64,000 nt of DNA from Axinella damicornis (Eukaryota > Porifera > Demospongiae > Axinellida > Axinellidae), in the NCBI GenBank assembly GCA_963931865.1, contig OZ007518.1, positions 7,678,361 through 7,742,360 on the forward strand, in the 5' to 3' direction. A program made the position numbers and the translations under genes. Shown in pieces: positions 1 to 11,603 of the stretch. The notes beneath the pieces are model-generated. The model saw only the letters and a program-made list of their open reading frames with translations, ran no database searches and had not been told where the DNA came from. How positions within the stretch are numbered: position 1 is the stretch's first letter; every line of letters starts with the position of its first letter.

Positions 1-559
1 CATCTTGTAAAATAGCTGAGTTCAGGTATTGATAGTTATACTTATTTGGCTTGAAAACAAACCTGCTTCATTCCTGAAGTAGTCCCGCGACTTGACAGTG
101 AGGCCTGGGAAAGACACAATGGTGGAAACGCGGGTTGTTGCAGTGCTCTCGAGAATGACGGCAAAACCACGGCAGAGGTTGGCTGACTGGCCCAGCAACG
201 GTAGGTTACCAGTGTGGGTGAGCTAACTGCCTAGTACAAACTCGATACAACAACTTGCTCGTAGGATATAAGCTGTAATATGCCGTCACTAAGTACACAT
301 CGATCGACAAGTAAACTTCTAACGCGATTTGTGGGGAAAGTCCCTATGGAAAGCCACAGCTAATTATGCTTCGCTCGACTTCCTGTGACACGTAAATCAC
401 TTATCCAAAGTCCGATCGCGTAGCTATGGCGATAAATAGCCGGAATCCAGTTTCGGGCGCATACGGGCGTTCTCGGGGTTTAAGCACGTCAAAATTTCGG
501 GCGCATACGGGCACTATCGGGGGTAAAGGGTTAAGAGGTATGCCTCGCTTGAATGACTG
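1..559. other. Unassigned left edge
   Basis: I see no recognisable gene. A short repeated phrase (cgggcgcatacgggc) occurs near 450 and 500. The overlapping open frames here carry no domain I recognise and run into the fold-back element that starts at 560. Confidence 0.4.
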
Positions 560-840
560 CACTGTTAAAATTAGGGTGCTCATTCGTATGTTCCAGAATA
601 GCACCCTGGTTTCCATGGTAACCTTGGTATAAAACCAGGGATTCAATGGATATGGAGCCACAATAAGATGTGTACAACAAATTGCCATATTGAAAATCAA
701 TTTCTGGGGAAAAAGAACACTGAGATTCTTTGGAAACCATGGTGAAGTACCAAGGTTGCCATGGAAACTGGTGCCACTGTAGCACCCCACGCAGGGTGCT
801 ATTCTGGAACATGCGAATGAGCACCCCAATTTTAACAGTG
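560..840. mobile_element. Fold-back MITE-like element
   Basis: Inverted terminal repeats start CACTGTTAAAATT-GGGTGCTC at 560 and end with the reverse complement at 840. Arms of about 70 bases pair, including the stretch reading ATTCG(T/C)ATGTTCCAGAATAG. There is no transposase, so it is a non-autonomous DNA element of about 281 bp. The same short peptide appears in open frames on both strands, which is a side effect of the inverted repeat and not evidence of a gene. Confidence 0.75.
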
Positions 841-1828
841 TGTATGGTATTTGCATAAACGACATACCTTTGCATGATATTACATTGCACATCCAGTTAT
901 GACCAGATCTTGTGTACAGTTATGACCAGATCTTATGTACTTGGGCGGGTCTAGTTTCGAATGGGTTGGCTTATTTTCGAGAGATGATTGCCCATCACCC
1001 TCGTTGAGCAACCATTAAAGTTCATCACCCATGGGCGTATTATCGGGAGATTACGCTACAACCAGCAATATAGTATGTATACGTATGTACGTACTTACAT
1101 ATACGTATAAATATCACTGCAAAAAGGAAAGGTCATTTTAAGGTAGGAAGCACGGCATCGGCGAAATCGTGCAATTTTGCTCATGAATAATTAATGAGAT
1201 GACGTCACTCGCATACGGTTATATAGAGTTATTCATCTGTTTACGTTTTCCCATGGCGGCAACCGGAATAAACAAGGGGGGCTTCTCTCTTTGATGCGGC
1301 TAGCGGCCCTTTCAAGTTTAAAATCGGTACTCTGATGTGGCCGTGCGGTACTTTGAAGATTTGTTTGAACACTCTTTTTTTTCTTTTTTTTTAAGTAAGA
1401 AACTATTCTAGCTTATTGAATGTAACGATGGGCTATCTGAGTGTGAATAGCTAGGTGGAGTGAGCAGGAATGTTTGTGGGTCTGTTGGGTGAGTTTTGGG
1501 CTGTAGCCTGCAAGTGAGGAGAGCAGGTGGTAAATCCATCCGTAGTTTTTGGGCCTGTTTTGTGTGTGTATTGATGATGGGGTCAGAGTGTGGGTGGGGC
1601 CTTGGAGAGGGTCCAAATTTTCAGTTTCGTAGAGGGCCTTAAAATTGAGTTTTAGGGCATTTTCAAGCAGAGGGAGCAGTTTGATGCAAAGTATTGCTGA
1701 AACTTGTGTACACTTTGATGCTGCCCATTTATCCATCAACTTGGTTTCGGAGATCGCGGTACCCATGTTTCCTACCTTAATGGCAGTCATGTAGGTCATG
1801 TGCTTGCAATGGCTCCAAGTTATAGTTA
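841..1828. other. Intergenic stretch with degraded repeat
   Basis: Positions about 940-1050 carry phrases such as gggcgggtctagtttcgaatgggttgg and atgggcgtattatcgggaga, degraded relatives of the CCGTAG-ended element seen intact at 51584-57265. A 128-residue minus-strand open frame at 1413-1799 has no domain I recognise and no convincing splice context, so I do not call it a gene. Confidence 0.35.
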
Positions 1829-1957
1829 TACTACCAGCTGCTGTGGTTTATCAGGAATACAAGAGGCTGTTATTCAATTAGAGGCTGAGGCCCAGCTGAG
1901 GCTTCTAATTGAATAACAGCGGAGTGTGTTCCTGATAAACCACAGCAGCTGGTAGTA
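1829..1957. repeat. Palindromic fold-back
   Basis: The arms beginning TACTACCAGCTGCTGTGG (1829) and ending CCACAGCAGCTGGTAGTA (1957) are near-perfect reverse complements. The inner arms (CTGTTATTCAATTAGA and TCTAATTGAATAACAG) also pair around a short GGCTGAGGCCCAGCTGAGGC loop. The whole segment could form one long hairpin. Confidence 0.75.
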
Positions 1958-1989
1958 CAACTGGCTTGTACTACAGTGGCTTCTAAGTG

Positions 1990-2388
1990 TAGCCTCGTTC
2001 CCAGTCCCACGCCCAGCTTTCCGTCGCTGCTTAGTACGGTAAAGCGGGGAGGGCCTGGTACATCTTCTCACGTGAGTGACGTCAAGGGTAGAAAGGGGTA
2101 GAAAGACCGGAAGGAGGCGTGGGCGTACGTGGGTCTCAGAACAGCAAGAAGAGCGAAGGTACGAGGTAAAATACCACACGTATCTAGCTAACGGGGGGCG
2201 ACTGTCATACTCACCGAGCGTTGAACGTGTAGATGGTTGAATAACACGCGAAACGTAGCGTCTTCGTTCTGAAAATTTTGCCATTTTTCGATTACGTCAT
2301 GCTCACGTGAGAAGATGTACCAGGCCCTCCCCGCTTTACCGTACTAAGCAGCGACGGAAAGCTGGGCGTGGGACTGGGAACGAGGCTA
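1990..2388. mobile_element. MITE, TAGCCTCGTTCCCAG family, 9-bp TSD
   Basis: Terminal inverted repeats of more than 80 bp are almost perfect, from TAGCCTCGTTCCCAGTCCCA at 1990 to its reverse complement ending at 2388. The element is flanked by the 9-bp direct repeat TTCTAAGTG at 1981-1989 and 2389-2397, a clear target-site duplication. The long inverted repeats and 9-bp duplication resemble Mutator-type non-autonomous elements; that superfamily assignment is inference. This is the best-preserved member of a family found many times in the window. Confidence 0.9.
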
Positions 2389-2774
2389 TTCTAAGTGCAC
2401 TTTCTGAGTATACTAAAGTGGCTTCTGTGTACACTAATTTGTGCTGACAAGGGTGTATGGTAGTTAGACCACGGCTGTATGGTGTGTATTGGTACATGTT
2501 CTGCACTGTTACGGTAGAGTACGTATTAAGCGCCCAGGGTTTGGGGACGCTGCTGGACAGGGGGGTGGGCGCTAGATGCGTACTCAGACTACTTAGGCAA
2601 GTAGTATCCGCCCACCCATTCAGCACTGTATAAACAATAAGCGCTGCGGTTAGCTGTGAATATCAATGACCGGCTATGAATATATAATTCCGCTAAGAAA
2701 TTGATCACGCGTCTTTAAGCACGCCGTAGTTCACTGTAAAACGGCCTTTTTGAATGCACAACCTCGCCCAGAGG

Positions 2775-3740
2775 TTAAGAAATGCTGCTCAAAACTCTTG
2801 TGATGGGTGGACCCTTACTACACTGCTTTTGGACCCTGTGCAGTAACTTTCGCGTGAAGAGGGGGTGGGCGCTTGATACGTGGTGGGCACTTGATACGTA
2901 CACTACGGTAGTTACGTCATGAAAAGAAAGCCATGCCTCCAAGATGGCATAGTCATTACAGATCATGACATCAGGTTGGTAGAAATTCCTCGTAGCGGTA
3001 GGAACCATCAGATGACGGATTCACAGGGATTCTGTTAGTGTACCAAACACAGCCATCAAAAGAACACAAAATGTGCTTGCATTTCGGATTACGCACGCGC
3101 AATTGGTGAACGCGTGACCTCATTGCCTCAAAATGGTAGAATTTCACAGATTCGTAGCTAGCCAAAACTGCTGCTCTTGCAGACAAAACAGGTCATGGCT
3201 AGTACTACAGTGAAACTGGCATTGCTCTGTGCGTCAATTAGCTCCAGAAGTGCTTTAGTTGGTAAGCTATCCTTGCGCAAAGTTCTCCGCGAGTTTTTCA
3301 TCGACTCCCGCATACTCTGCGTAGTATGCGGGAGTCGATGAACAACTCGCGGAGCTAATTTCCTCATAACTATGCTTTTCAACAGATGAATTCTTACTTG
3401 AATGTTTGCAGCACTGAGATTGATGCATGCACACTCCAGTGCTCTGCTGTCTCTGTGCATGCAGAGGTCAGATGAACTCTACTCTTCTCCATCAGTCAAA
3501 CACATGGTGATTAGGGACAGTTCATTTTAATTCGAAATACTGCATCCCCAGAGCTAGAGGACAGGGTTTTCATGCAGGTCCAGGTCCCCATTAAAGGGAG
3601 ACCGTACGTTTGTGAGTGTTTTGTGAACTGCTAGGAAGTATCATTCTGTCTGCATGCTTGGTTTGGGGGACTGTAGCTTCTTTGGCCATTATCCTGCTAG
3701 TGCATCAAATTTGCAATTTCCTTGGCCATCCCTACATGGA
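2775..3740. repeat. Dispersed duplicate (copy a)
   Basis: Parts of this stretch recur at 5870-6545. The phrase around tacgtcatga(a/g)aagaaagcca and the following 250 bases match 5905-6180, and 3610-3740 (tgaactgctaggaagtatcattctgtctgcatgcttggtttggg) matches 6410-6545. No domain is recognisable in the small open frames, so I treat it as a duplicated non-coding or repeat segment. Confidence 0.55.
3285..3354. repeat. Perfect-stem palindrome
   Basis: The arms CTCCGCGAGTT and CATCGACTCCCGCATACT pair with AGTATGCGGGAGTCGATG and AACTCGCGGAG around a CTGCGT loop. Half of the same stem sequence recurs near 6370 (ctcgactcccgcgtactct), so this hairpin belongs to the duplicated segment. Confidence 0.75.
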
Positions 3741-4396
3741 GAACGCTACCGTGTTCTCTGATATTATGGATTTGGCTGACACTGCGCAGTTGATAAGCTA
3801 CCGTATATTGGGAAATTTTTGTTGTTGAAATATTTTCAGGAATGCCACTAAACGTGAAAATTTATCGTGCGAAATAAATTACGAATGCTGAGGAAAGCGG
3901 ATAAATTACGGTAACGAATACGTGTACATCATATTACTGTGCAATTCACAGCTCAGTAGCTGCTGTTTTGCTAGCCTCGTTCCCAGGCTCCCCCCTCTGC
4001 GCGCGGTGAAGAAAGTACGGAGGGACGGAAGTACCTTCTCAAAATATCGCTCAAGTGGACGGAGAGGTTCAAGATGCGGGAGCAGCACACTGAGCACACA
4101 GTGCGAAGGAGGGTACCGGAATACTGGCATTTGTCACGACCATCGTGGGTCCGAAGCAGCTCTGGTTTTACTGAAGAAGCTGGGTCGGCGTGTTAGTGAA
4201 AGAAGGGCAAGTACAGCAAGGCTGGAATCGTGAAAAAAAATTCGCTTCGATCACTGCAGTTTGCGAAAATTTTTCAACATGAATAATTGTCACAGAAAAG
4301 ATTTTCAACACGAAAATTACCCAATATACGGTATTCATAAAAATATAGACACATGAAAATTAGCTAATTCAACAGCTGTAACATATGCTCTCTTAC
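3741..4396. other. Intergenic, partial MITE
   Basis: At 3976 a single arm of the TAGCCTCGTTCCCAGGC family is visible, followed by a GC-rich stretch without a clear partner arm. I see no exon here. Confidence 0.35.
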
Positions 4397-4480
4397 CTCT
4401 TGTTGTCTGTCACCTTTATCCAGGGAGGCGTCTACTGTCTGCTGTCCCTGAGTGGGCTCCTCGTCCCGGCCAGTGGGGTG
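4397..4480 (-). CDS. Possible internal exon, unidentified gene
   Basis: Read on the minus strand, a CCACTCCCAG acceptor is followed by an 84-nt open segment and a GAG|GTAAGA donor. The exon is phase 0 at both ends and translates to 28 residues (HPTGRDEEPTQG, then QQTVDASLDKGDRQQE), hydrophilic and probably disordered. No domain is visible. It lies downstream, in the same orientation, of the SLC26-type exon at 13517-13644 and could belong to that gene, but 9 kb of repeats separate them. Good splice sites and a clean frame are the only support. Confidence 0.35.
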
Positions 4481-4730
4481 CTGGGAGTGGGTGAGTGAGG
4501 GAAGGAAGAGCAACACAGTACAAGTACACATGTACAAGTACTGGAGCAGGAAGGTCGCTATCCCAATTGGTATAGGTAATCTCATGGATTTCGAGTGCGA
4601 TTTGGGAATAATTGCATGAGCAACAGGCAAAGTAATTGCACGAGCGATAGCAAGTGCAATATATGACTGTTGTGAGTGCCAAATGGCACAAGAATACATG
4701 TGATTAAATACTAATCATACTAGAAAAAAA

Positions 4731-4965
4731 ACATCTTCTTACAAAAATTACAAACGATTTAGTGATGGCCACCCCGATCGACTTCCGAAAAAGCAGACAA
4801 ACAAGGAATGCCATTAACCAGCCTCAGTCCCATCCCATTTAAAAATGTAGGATTTAGGGATGGATGGGACTGAGGCTGCTTAATGGCATTCCTTGTTTGT
4901 CTGCTTTTTCGGGAGTCGATCGGGGTGGCCATCACTAAATCGTTTGTAATTTTTGTAAGAAAATG
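4731..4965. mobile_element. Fold-back element, ~100-base arms
   Basis: The left arm (starting acatcttcttacaaaaat) and the right arm (ending atttttgtaagaaaatgt) are reverse complements for about 100 bases, covering AACGATTTAGTGATGGCCAC and GGAATGCCATTAA. The loop around 4840-4860 is short. There are no coding features. Confidence 0.8.
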
Positions 4966-4978
4966 TTTTGTTTCTAGT

Positions 4979-5420
4979 TCGAGGGGCAACTGCACTCCTG
5001 GTAGCCGTTGCAACCCCGCGATTGCCTCGCCGTAGCAAAACTAATTATTGCAATTCGTTCTAATTAACGCACATGCCACGTGGCTCAGTCGATCGCGAGC
5101 AATGGCGACCAAAAGGAAGACAAGACATTATTACAGCACTCACAACTTAGCCAGCACGGTGAGTTATGGCATGCAAGCGTCAGTGAACGACAGCTATCAC
5201 AGCCGTGTGGTCAGAATCTTCGTTTGCCGTTCCTAAGAATGGTACTGTCACCGGAAGTCGAAGAGAGCGCTCGAGCAATGGCGGCCACGGCGAGACAAAA
5301 GCGCTCATATCTCCACCACCAAGGTGAGTTTCAACACCAACTTTTTACATTCAGGTCAGGACATGATAGCGATCACGGCGGTGTAGGCAGAATTTCTGTA
5401 GGCCAAGCCTAAGTACTCAA
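4979..5420 (+). repeat. Mini-exon unit A (solitary copy)
   Basis: This is the first copy of a unit repeated at 9863-12088 and 57.3-58.3 kb. It contains a 57-nt open segment (5102-5158) starting at an ATG after GAGCA, reading MATKRKTRHYYSTHNLAST and ending exactly at a GTGAGT donor. A second ATG segment starts at 5278 and ends at CAAG|GTGAGT. In this copy the second segment lacks one base compared with units C to F, so its frame differs. The motif AGCGATCACGGCGGTGT follows each segment. Whether these are true first exons is inference. Confidence 0.5.
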
Positions 5421-7640
5421 ACATTATATATATTATATTGGATTATATTGGATTATATTACGCGGCACAATTTTTCCCCTACCAGGATGTAATGTGAGGT
5501 TTTTTGAGCGCATGGAATGCGTAAGTTTCTAACGATAGGAGTAATGTATCAGAGAACCATGGACAAAATGTTTGATTGAACAATCTCTAGCTAGGTCATC
5601 ACCGTGCAAAGGAGAGCTGCCTTGATGGATGTGGTTGAGTATCCTACTGCTTGGGGCAGCACAATTGCTCCTTCTTTATGTGGTGATTCACCAGGAAGTA
5701 ATGATCCATTATTGCTTTTATATAATTATACCAAAAGTGATGATATTGCTCTTGGGTAGAGTATATACATTATAGAGAATGACAACATAGATATACGACG
5801 GATTAGACAGATTCAGCAAACACTTCGAAGTTCAAACGCCAAAACTGTAGCCTCACTCACAGTTCTGCATGGTCAGTATAATTTGGTACATGTTCTGCAC
5901 TGTAATACGTCATGAGAAGAAAGCCACGCCTCCATGATGGCATAGTCGAGTCACGATAGATGTTGGCAAGAACAGGTTGGCAGAAATTCCTTGCAGCGGT
6001 AGTGATGCACCAGATGATGGATTCACAAGGATTCAGCTGATCAGCAAGTGCCCGAAATGTAACCATCACCAGCAAAAAAGAAAGCAATGTGTGTTTGCAT
6101 GTGAACTGCGCATGCGCATTTGGCACGCGTGACCTCTGGTTGCATCAAAATGGCTTCGTGCTAGCAATTCACGGAATCGTAGCTAGCCAGAAGTGCCGTT
6201 CCTGCCAGTATGTAGTCAAAAGGGCCGAAAGGAGCTACTACGACGAAAGCGATGTTGTTCTGTGAGTGAACTAGCTCAGGAAATGCTTTTGTTGTCCAGC
6301 TATGCTAGTCAATGAGAAAGAAAGAAAGAAAGAAAGAAGATGACGAAATCGGAATTTTACGGCGACTTATTTCTCGACTCCCGCGTACTCTCAGGTACGT
6401 TTGCGAGTGTTTTTTTGAACTGCTAGGCAGTATCATTCTGTCTGCATGCTTGGTTTGGGGGGGGGGGGGGGGGGGGGGGGGGGTAGCTTCTTTGGCCGTT
6501 TTCCTCCTGGTGCATCAGTATGGTATTTCGAAATTTCCTTAGCCATCCCTAAATAGAGAACGCTACCGCGTTCTCTGATACTTCCAGGCATGGCATGGTC
6601 GAAAGGAAGCGGCTTGAGCGATTAAAGCCACGCCCCAGCCACAAAAGCTCTCGAGTGCGAGCGAACTACATGCTACTACATATATCTAATTTGCTTAGAA
6701 TACTGACTTGTTGTGTAGTTAAGCTTTAGGACGGAAGCGCGGTGTTGCAACTGACGCCCAGGGTCCCAAAACAGCAGCACAGAGCCTACATGTATGTGTG
6801 CATAACAGCCATGAGCAGTACGGCTGCAGCACTAGTATGGCACAATGACTAGCGCCACCGTTTCTGTGACAACAATTTCGCCACGCTATCATTCGGTTCT
6901 CACAGCGTTTCTTCTGCTCGGGTACAGAAAGCTTAAACAACGCGAGCGTTCACACAGTGCAGCCATTTTCAACCGTTGCTAATATAAATGAGGCGTATAG
7001 CCATGACGCGGACGCTCATTACTAGGGCGGAGCTTAACCTGATTGGTTAGCATGCGCCGCGGCCACTTAGTAAGTGTGCAATTTCTGATGGCCACCGTGC
7101 AATTTGGGGAAAAATTGCACGCTCTTCTATGGAATTAAATGTATGGCAACTCACATAAGTATGTGAGGAATCCTATCTTTGGGCAATTCTTGGAGCTTGC
7201 ATAGTTACAAGTGTATCAACCTCAGCCTTGTATGTACAACACATGTCAAACTCTTGTTCAGAAGTGGCTCATAGAGAGATTTGATCCAAGGCGTTGCCCT
7301 TGTACAGCTGCAGGGACAATCACCTTCAATCAATTAAATCCCCTCCTAGCCTGGGTAGGGGGACGTGCATAGCAGGGCTTCATACTTAGCTGTACTTCCT
7401 AAGTTAGGGCCGGTTAGCACGGTTATCTGGCTCACCAATTCAGGCCTTGTGGCCTCACAACATGCTCAGCATCCAGGGCTTCACAAATAAGTGGAAGGCA
7501 CAGCAGCCCCAACACAGTAATGAACACTGTGGAAACGCTAAACAGAAGACCTCAAGGCTACCATTACAGGTCAAGCATATCCAAAGCATGTGCACACCCC
7601 CTTTGACCTCACAGCATGAGGTGCATTGATTCAGGAGGCA
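5421..7640. repeat. Repeat-rich stretch, duplicate copy b
   Basis: Positions 5870-6200 and 6400-6545 duplicate the 2775-3740 segment. Microsatellites include (GAAA)n at 6311-6340 and a run of about 27 G at 6456-6483, where copy a has only five G. From 6600 to 7640 there are only short open frames with no domain. An A-box-like phrase near 7410 (ggttagcacggttatctgg) is too weak to call a tRNA or SINE. Confidence 0.4.
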
Positions 7641-7650
7641 CAGGAGGTCA

Positions 7651-8737
7651 GTCAACGTCCATTCAGGTATACAGTTTGTACTGACCAGCATGCATCCATG
7701 CTGCGCGTGGTGCATCCTGTATAAACACCCACACTACAATAAGCCCTCCATTCAGGAATACAGTTTGTACTGACCAGCATGCATCCATGCTGCGCCGTGG
7801 TGCATCCTGTATAGACACCCACACTACATTAAGCCCTCCATTCAGGTGTACAGTTTGAACTGACCAGCATGCATCCATGCTGCGTGTAGTACATCCTGTA
7901 TAAACACCCACACTAACATTAAGCCTTCCATTCAGGTGTACAGTTTGTACTGACCAGCATGCATCCATGCTGCGCGTGGTGCATCCTGTATAAACACCCA
8001 CACTACAATAAGCCCTCCATTCAGGTGTACAGTTTGTACTGACCAGCATGCATCCATGCTGCGTGTAGTACATCCTGTATAAACACCCACACTAACATTA
8101 AGCCTTCCATTCAGGTGTACAGTTTGTACTGACCAGCATGCATCCATGCTGCGCGTGGTGCATCCTGTATAGACACCCACACTACATTAAGCCTTCCATT
8201 CAGGTATACAGTTTGTACTGACCAGCATGCATCCATGCTGCGCCGTGGTGCATCCTGTATAAACACCCACACTACATTAAGCCCTCCATTCAGGTGTACA
8301 GTTTGTACTGACCAGCATGCATCCATGCTGCGCGTGGTGCATCCTGTATAAACACCCACACTACATTAAGCCCTCCATTCAGGTGTACAGTTTGTACTGA
8401 CCAGCATGCATCCATGCTGTGCGTGGTGCATCCTGTATAGACACCCACACTACATTAAGCCCTCCATTCAGGTGTACAGTTTGTACTGACCAGCATGCAT
8501 CCATGCTGCGCCGTGGTGCATCCTGTATAAACACCCACACTACATTAAGCCTTCCATTCAGGTATACAGTTTGAACTGACCAGCATGCATCCATGCTGCG
8601 CGTAGTACATCCTGTATAAACACCCACACTAACATTACGTCTTCCATTCAGGTGTACAGTTTGTACTGACCAGCATGCATCCATGCTGTGATCCATGCTG
8701 TGAGTGGTGCATCTGTATTAACACCCACACTACATTG
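7651..8737. repeat. 12-copy minisatellite, 89-90 bp unit
   Basis: Twelve head-to-tail units start with TTCAGGT at 7662, 7751, 7841, 7931, 8020, 8110, 8199, 8289, 8378, 8467, 8557 and 8647, a period of 89 or 90. Every unit carries the hairpin CAGCATG-CATC-CATGCTG. The mixture of 89- and 90-base units shifts the reading frame, and the minus-strand open frames simply cross the array in changing frames, so it is not coding. A single extra unit lies at about 12368-12450. Confidence 0.9.
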
Positions 8738-9089
8738 TTGCATGAAGCCATACAACATCAAAGCTTCAGAATGCCATTGTACCACAGCAGCCATACAAAT
8801 CAAAGGCACCGGCAGTGCTGTATCCCGCGTAAACCATTCATGAATATGTAAACAGTGGTATAAGTAGCCAGACAATTTTGTTATACCACGGATGAATAAT
8901 TCATCCATGGTATAAGTAGCCAGACAATTTTGTCACAGTATACAACGGAGAGCCTGGGACCGAGGCTACCAGAATTTATGTACAGCTTATGGTTAGTTTT
9001 TCCACTGCACTGCATACATACACCCACATCATACCGAAGTAAATCGATGAAAATCCGCTGTTACATAGGTGAGTATATTCCAGTCAAGC
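8738..9089. other. Spacer with short repeats
   Basis: The phrase ggtataagtagccagacaattttgt occurs twice (8853 and 8911), flanking the small inverted pair GGATGAATAATTCATCC. The sequence AGCCTGGGACCGAGGCTA at about 8950 is a very short remnant of the TAGCCTCG family. Confidence 0.4.
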
Positions 9090-9595
9090 CAGCTAGGAAA
9101 GCTGCAGCGGTTTGTAAGCTGTTGTTGCTTGTTGGTAGTACTATAGTTCTGTTTTCGCAGATTCCGATTCCAATCCATCTCTGCGGTGTACCTCCAAGAC
9201 AAATTTGCTCATCCACACATGTAGTTCTTGAGCACTGCACACCAGTAAATGTCGAGACAATATTCCAATGGCGACTTACAACGATAAGCTCTCCAGTCCG
9301 CCCAATTGGTACACTTCCTAGTGTTTCGTGGTACTGCGCTACCTTGACTCGAGCAACCTTGATCATGACATCGTACGCGTGGGCACAGCAAATCGCTTAG
9401 GCGGTGAATTAGCTACACTTTTCCCCAGCACTAGTCTCACCACCAACGCCAATCGCCTCAATCGGGATTGCGAAAACAGTTCGTCTACACCCGCTTCGGG
9501 GTCGCCTTGCTCGAACTCCATTCAGGCGTCACTGAACTATAGTCCTACCAACCCGTAACAACAGCTTACAAACCGCTGCAGCTTTCCTAGCTAGC
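9084..9595. repeat. Inverted-repeat element with ~50-bp arms
   Basis: The left arm ctaggaaagctgcagcggtttgtaagctgttgtt (from about 9090) and its reverse complement at about 9545-9590 enclose roughly 400 bases. Further inside, CTGTTTTCGCA and TGCGAAAACAG also pair. Between the arms a plus-strand open segment at 9161-9400 follows a good TTCTGTTTTCGCAG acceptor and ends at a stop. It contains several cysteines but no family I can name, so it is recorded here only as a possible exon. Confidence 0.5.
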
Positions 9596-9772
9596 TAGAC
9601 TAGAAGACAATTTAAAAACGCGGTTTCTGACGTCAGGTTTGTTCAATCAACTGTGACTCAATTAGATTATACCTTGCATTTCTAAGATAGTACCGTCACT
9701 GCACGCACACTAAATCAATTTAGCTTCACATGAATGCTGTCGCTGTGGTACAAATCGGTTATACCACACCCA

Positions 9773-9837
9773 CTCGGAAGTTACGTTATTATAGCACTCG
9801 GCCTTCGGCCTCGTGCTATAAATCACGTAACTTCCTC
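9773..9837. repeat. Stem-loop
   Basis: CGGAAGTTACGT and TATAGCACTCGGCC pair with GGCCTCGTGCTATA and ACGTAACTTCC, giving a strong hairpin with a small loop next to the mini-exon array. The function is unknown. Confidence 0.6.
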
Positions 9838-9862
9838 GTGGTCGTGATATAACCTATATGTA

Positions 9863-10435
9863 TTCGAGGGGCAACCGCACTCCTGGTAGCCGCGGTTAAA
9901 CGGTAGCACAAGCTAAGTGTGACAGTTCGTTCAATTATCACACATGATGTGAGTACCACGATAGCTATATATAGGGAAGATCAGAGAGTGCTCTCAAGCG
10001 CATTGCAACCCCGGTTGTGACTTGCCGTAGCGCAAGCTAAGTATCGCAATTCGTTCCAATTAACGCACATGCCACGTGGCAACCACGCTCAGTCGATCGC
10101 GAGCAATGGCGACCAAAAGACATTATTACAGCACTGACAACTTAGCCAGCACGGTGAGTTTGGCATGCAAGCGTCAGTGAACGACAGCGATCACGGCCGT
10201 GTAGTCAGAATCTTCGTGTGCCTTTCCTAAGAACGGTACTGCCACCGGAAGTCGAAGGGAGCGCTCGAGCAATGGCGGCCACGGCGAGACAAAAGCGCTC
10301 ATATCTCCACCACCAAGGTGAGTTTCAACACCAACTTTTTACATTCAGGTCAGGGCATGATAGCGATCACGGCGGTGTAGTCAGAATTTCTGTAGGCCAA
10401 TCCTAAGTACTCAAACATTATATTAATTAATTATA
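9863..10435 (+). repeat. Mini-exon unit B
   Basis: This unit begins tcgaggggcaaccgcactcctgg. Its first mini-exon at 10106-10153 reads MATKRHYYSTDNLAST, a clean 9-nt in-frame deletion relative to unit A, and ends at GTGAGT. A second ATG segment starts at 10272. Upstream is a promoter-like stretch (cacgatagctatatatagggaagatc). A frame-preserving indel is what one expects of coding sequence. Confidence 0.5.
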
Positions 10436-11076
10436 TCGAGGGGCAACCGCACTCCTGGTAGCCGCGGTTAAACGGTAGCACAAGCTAAGTGTGACAGTTC
10501 GTTCCAATTATCACACATCACTTGAGTACCATGATAGCTATATACAGGGAAGATCAGAAAATATTTAGAGTGCTCTCAAGTACCATTCATAAAGTAGCCG
10601 CGTTGCAACCTGCCGTAGCGCAAGCGATACGTTCCAATTAACGCACATGCCACGTGGCAACCACGCTTAGTCGATCGCGAGCAATGGCGACCAAAAGGAA
10701 GACAAGACATTATTACAGCACTCACAACTTAGCCAGCACGGTGAGTTTCGGCATGTAAGCGTCAGTGAACGACAGCGATCACGGCCGTGTGATCAGAATG
10801 TTCGTGTGCCTTTCCTAAGAACGGTACTGCCACCGGAAGTCGAAGAGAGCACTCGAGCAATGGTGGCCAACGGCGAGACAAAAGCGTTCATATCTCTATC
10901 ACCAAGGTGAGTTTCAGCACAATTATTTTGATTTTGTGTCACTGCATCATAGCGATCACGACGGTGTAGTCAGAATCTTTGTAGGCCATTCGGAAATAGT
11001 CAAACGTTTATTAATTAATTATTTAGATTACATTACGCGGCACAATTTTTCCCCTACCAGGAGTGTAATAATTAGA
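10436..11076 (+). repeat. Mini-exon unit C
   Basis: The first mini-exon, 10684-10740, encodes the same 19 residues as unit A and ends at GTGAGT. The second ATG segment at about 10860 is in the frame shared by units C to F (MVANGETKA-). The unit ends at CTACCAGGAGTG, the reverse complement of the CACTCCTGGTAG near its start, so the unit has 12-bp inverted ends. Confidence 0.5.
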
Positions 11077-11603
11077 TCGAGGGGCAACCGCACTCCTGGT
11101 AGCCGCGTTGGAAACGGTTGCAACTTGCTGGACGCGCAAAACGGTATTGCAGCTAATTCCAATTAACGCACATGTCACGTGAGGACCATGCTAGTCATCG
11201 ATCGATATGTCGAGTCAGCAATGGCGTCCAAAAGTAAGACAAGAGCTTATTACAGTGCTAACAACTTCGCCAGCACGGTGAGTTTTGGCATGTAAGCGTC
11301 AGTCAACGATAGCGATCACGGCTGTGTGGTCAGAATCTTTGTGGGGCCTTCATAAGACACTACTGGCAACCAACGTCGAAGAGAGCGATCGAGCAATGGC
11401 GGCCGACGGTATGACAAAAGCGCTTGTATCTCGGCCACCAAGGTGAGTTACAGCACAATTATTTTGATTTTGTGTCACTGCAACATAGCGATCATGACGG
11501 TGTAGTCAGAATCTTTGTAGGCCATTCGGAAATAGTCAAACGTTTATTAATTAATTATTTAGATTACATTACGCGGCACAATTTTTTCCCTACCAGGAGT
11601 GTA
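11077..11603 (+). repeat. Mini-exon unit D
   Basis: The first mini-exon, 11221-11277, reads MASKSKTRAYYSANNFAST and stops at GTGAGT. Substitutions relative to unit A keep length and frame. The second segment starts at 11395 (MAADGMTKA-) and ends at CCAAG|GTGAG. It ends with the same cacaatttt-CTACCAGGAGTG block as unit C. Confidence 0.5.

Noticed and set aside
7663..8696. Minus-strand open frames with repeated SMDACWSVQTV peptides
   Set aside because: Unit lengths alternate between 89 and 90, so the peptide jumps frame. This is a non-coding minisatellite.
7651..8737. Possible CRISPR array
   Set aside because: The whole 90-bp unit repeats with no unique spacers, and the DNA is clearly animal.
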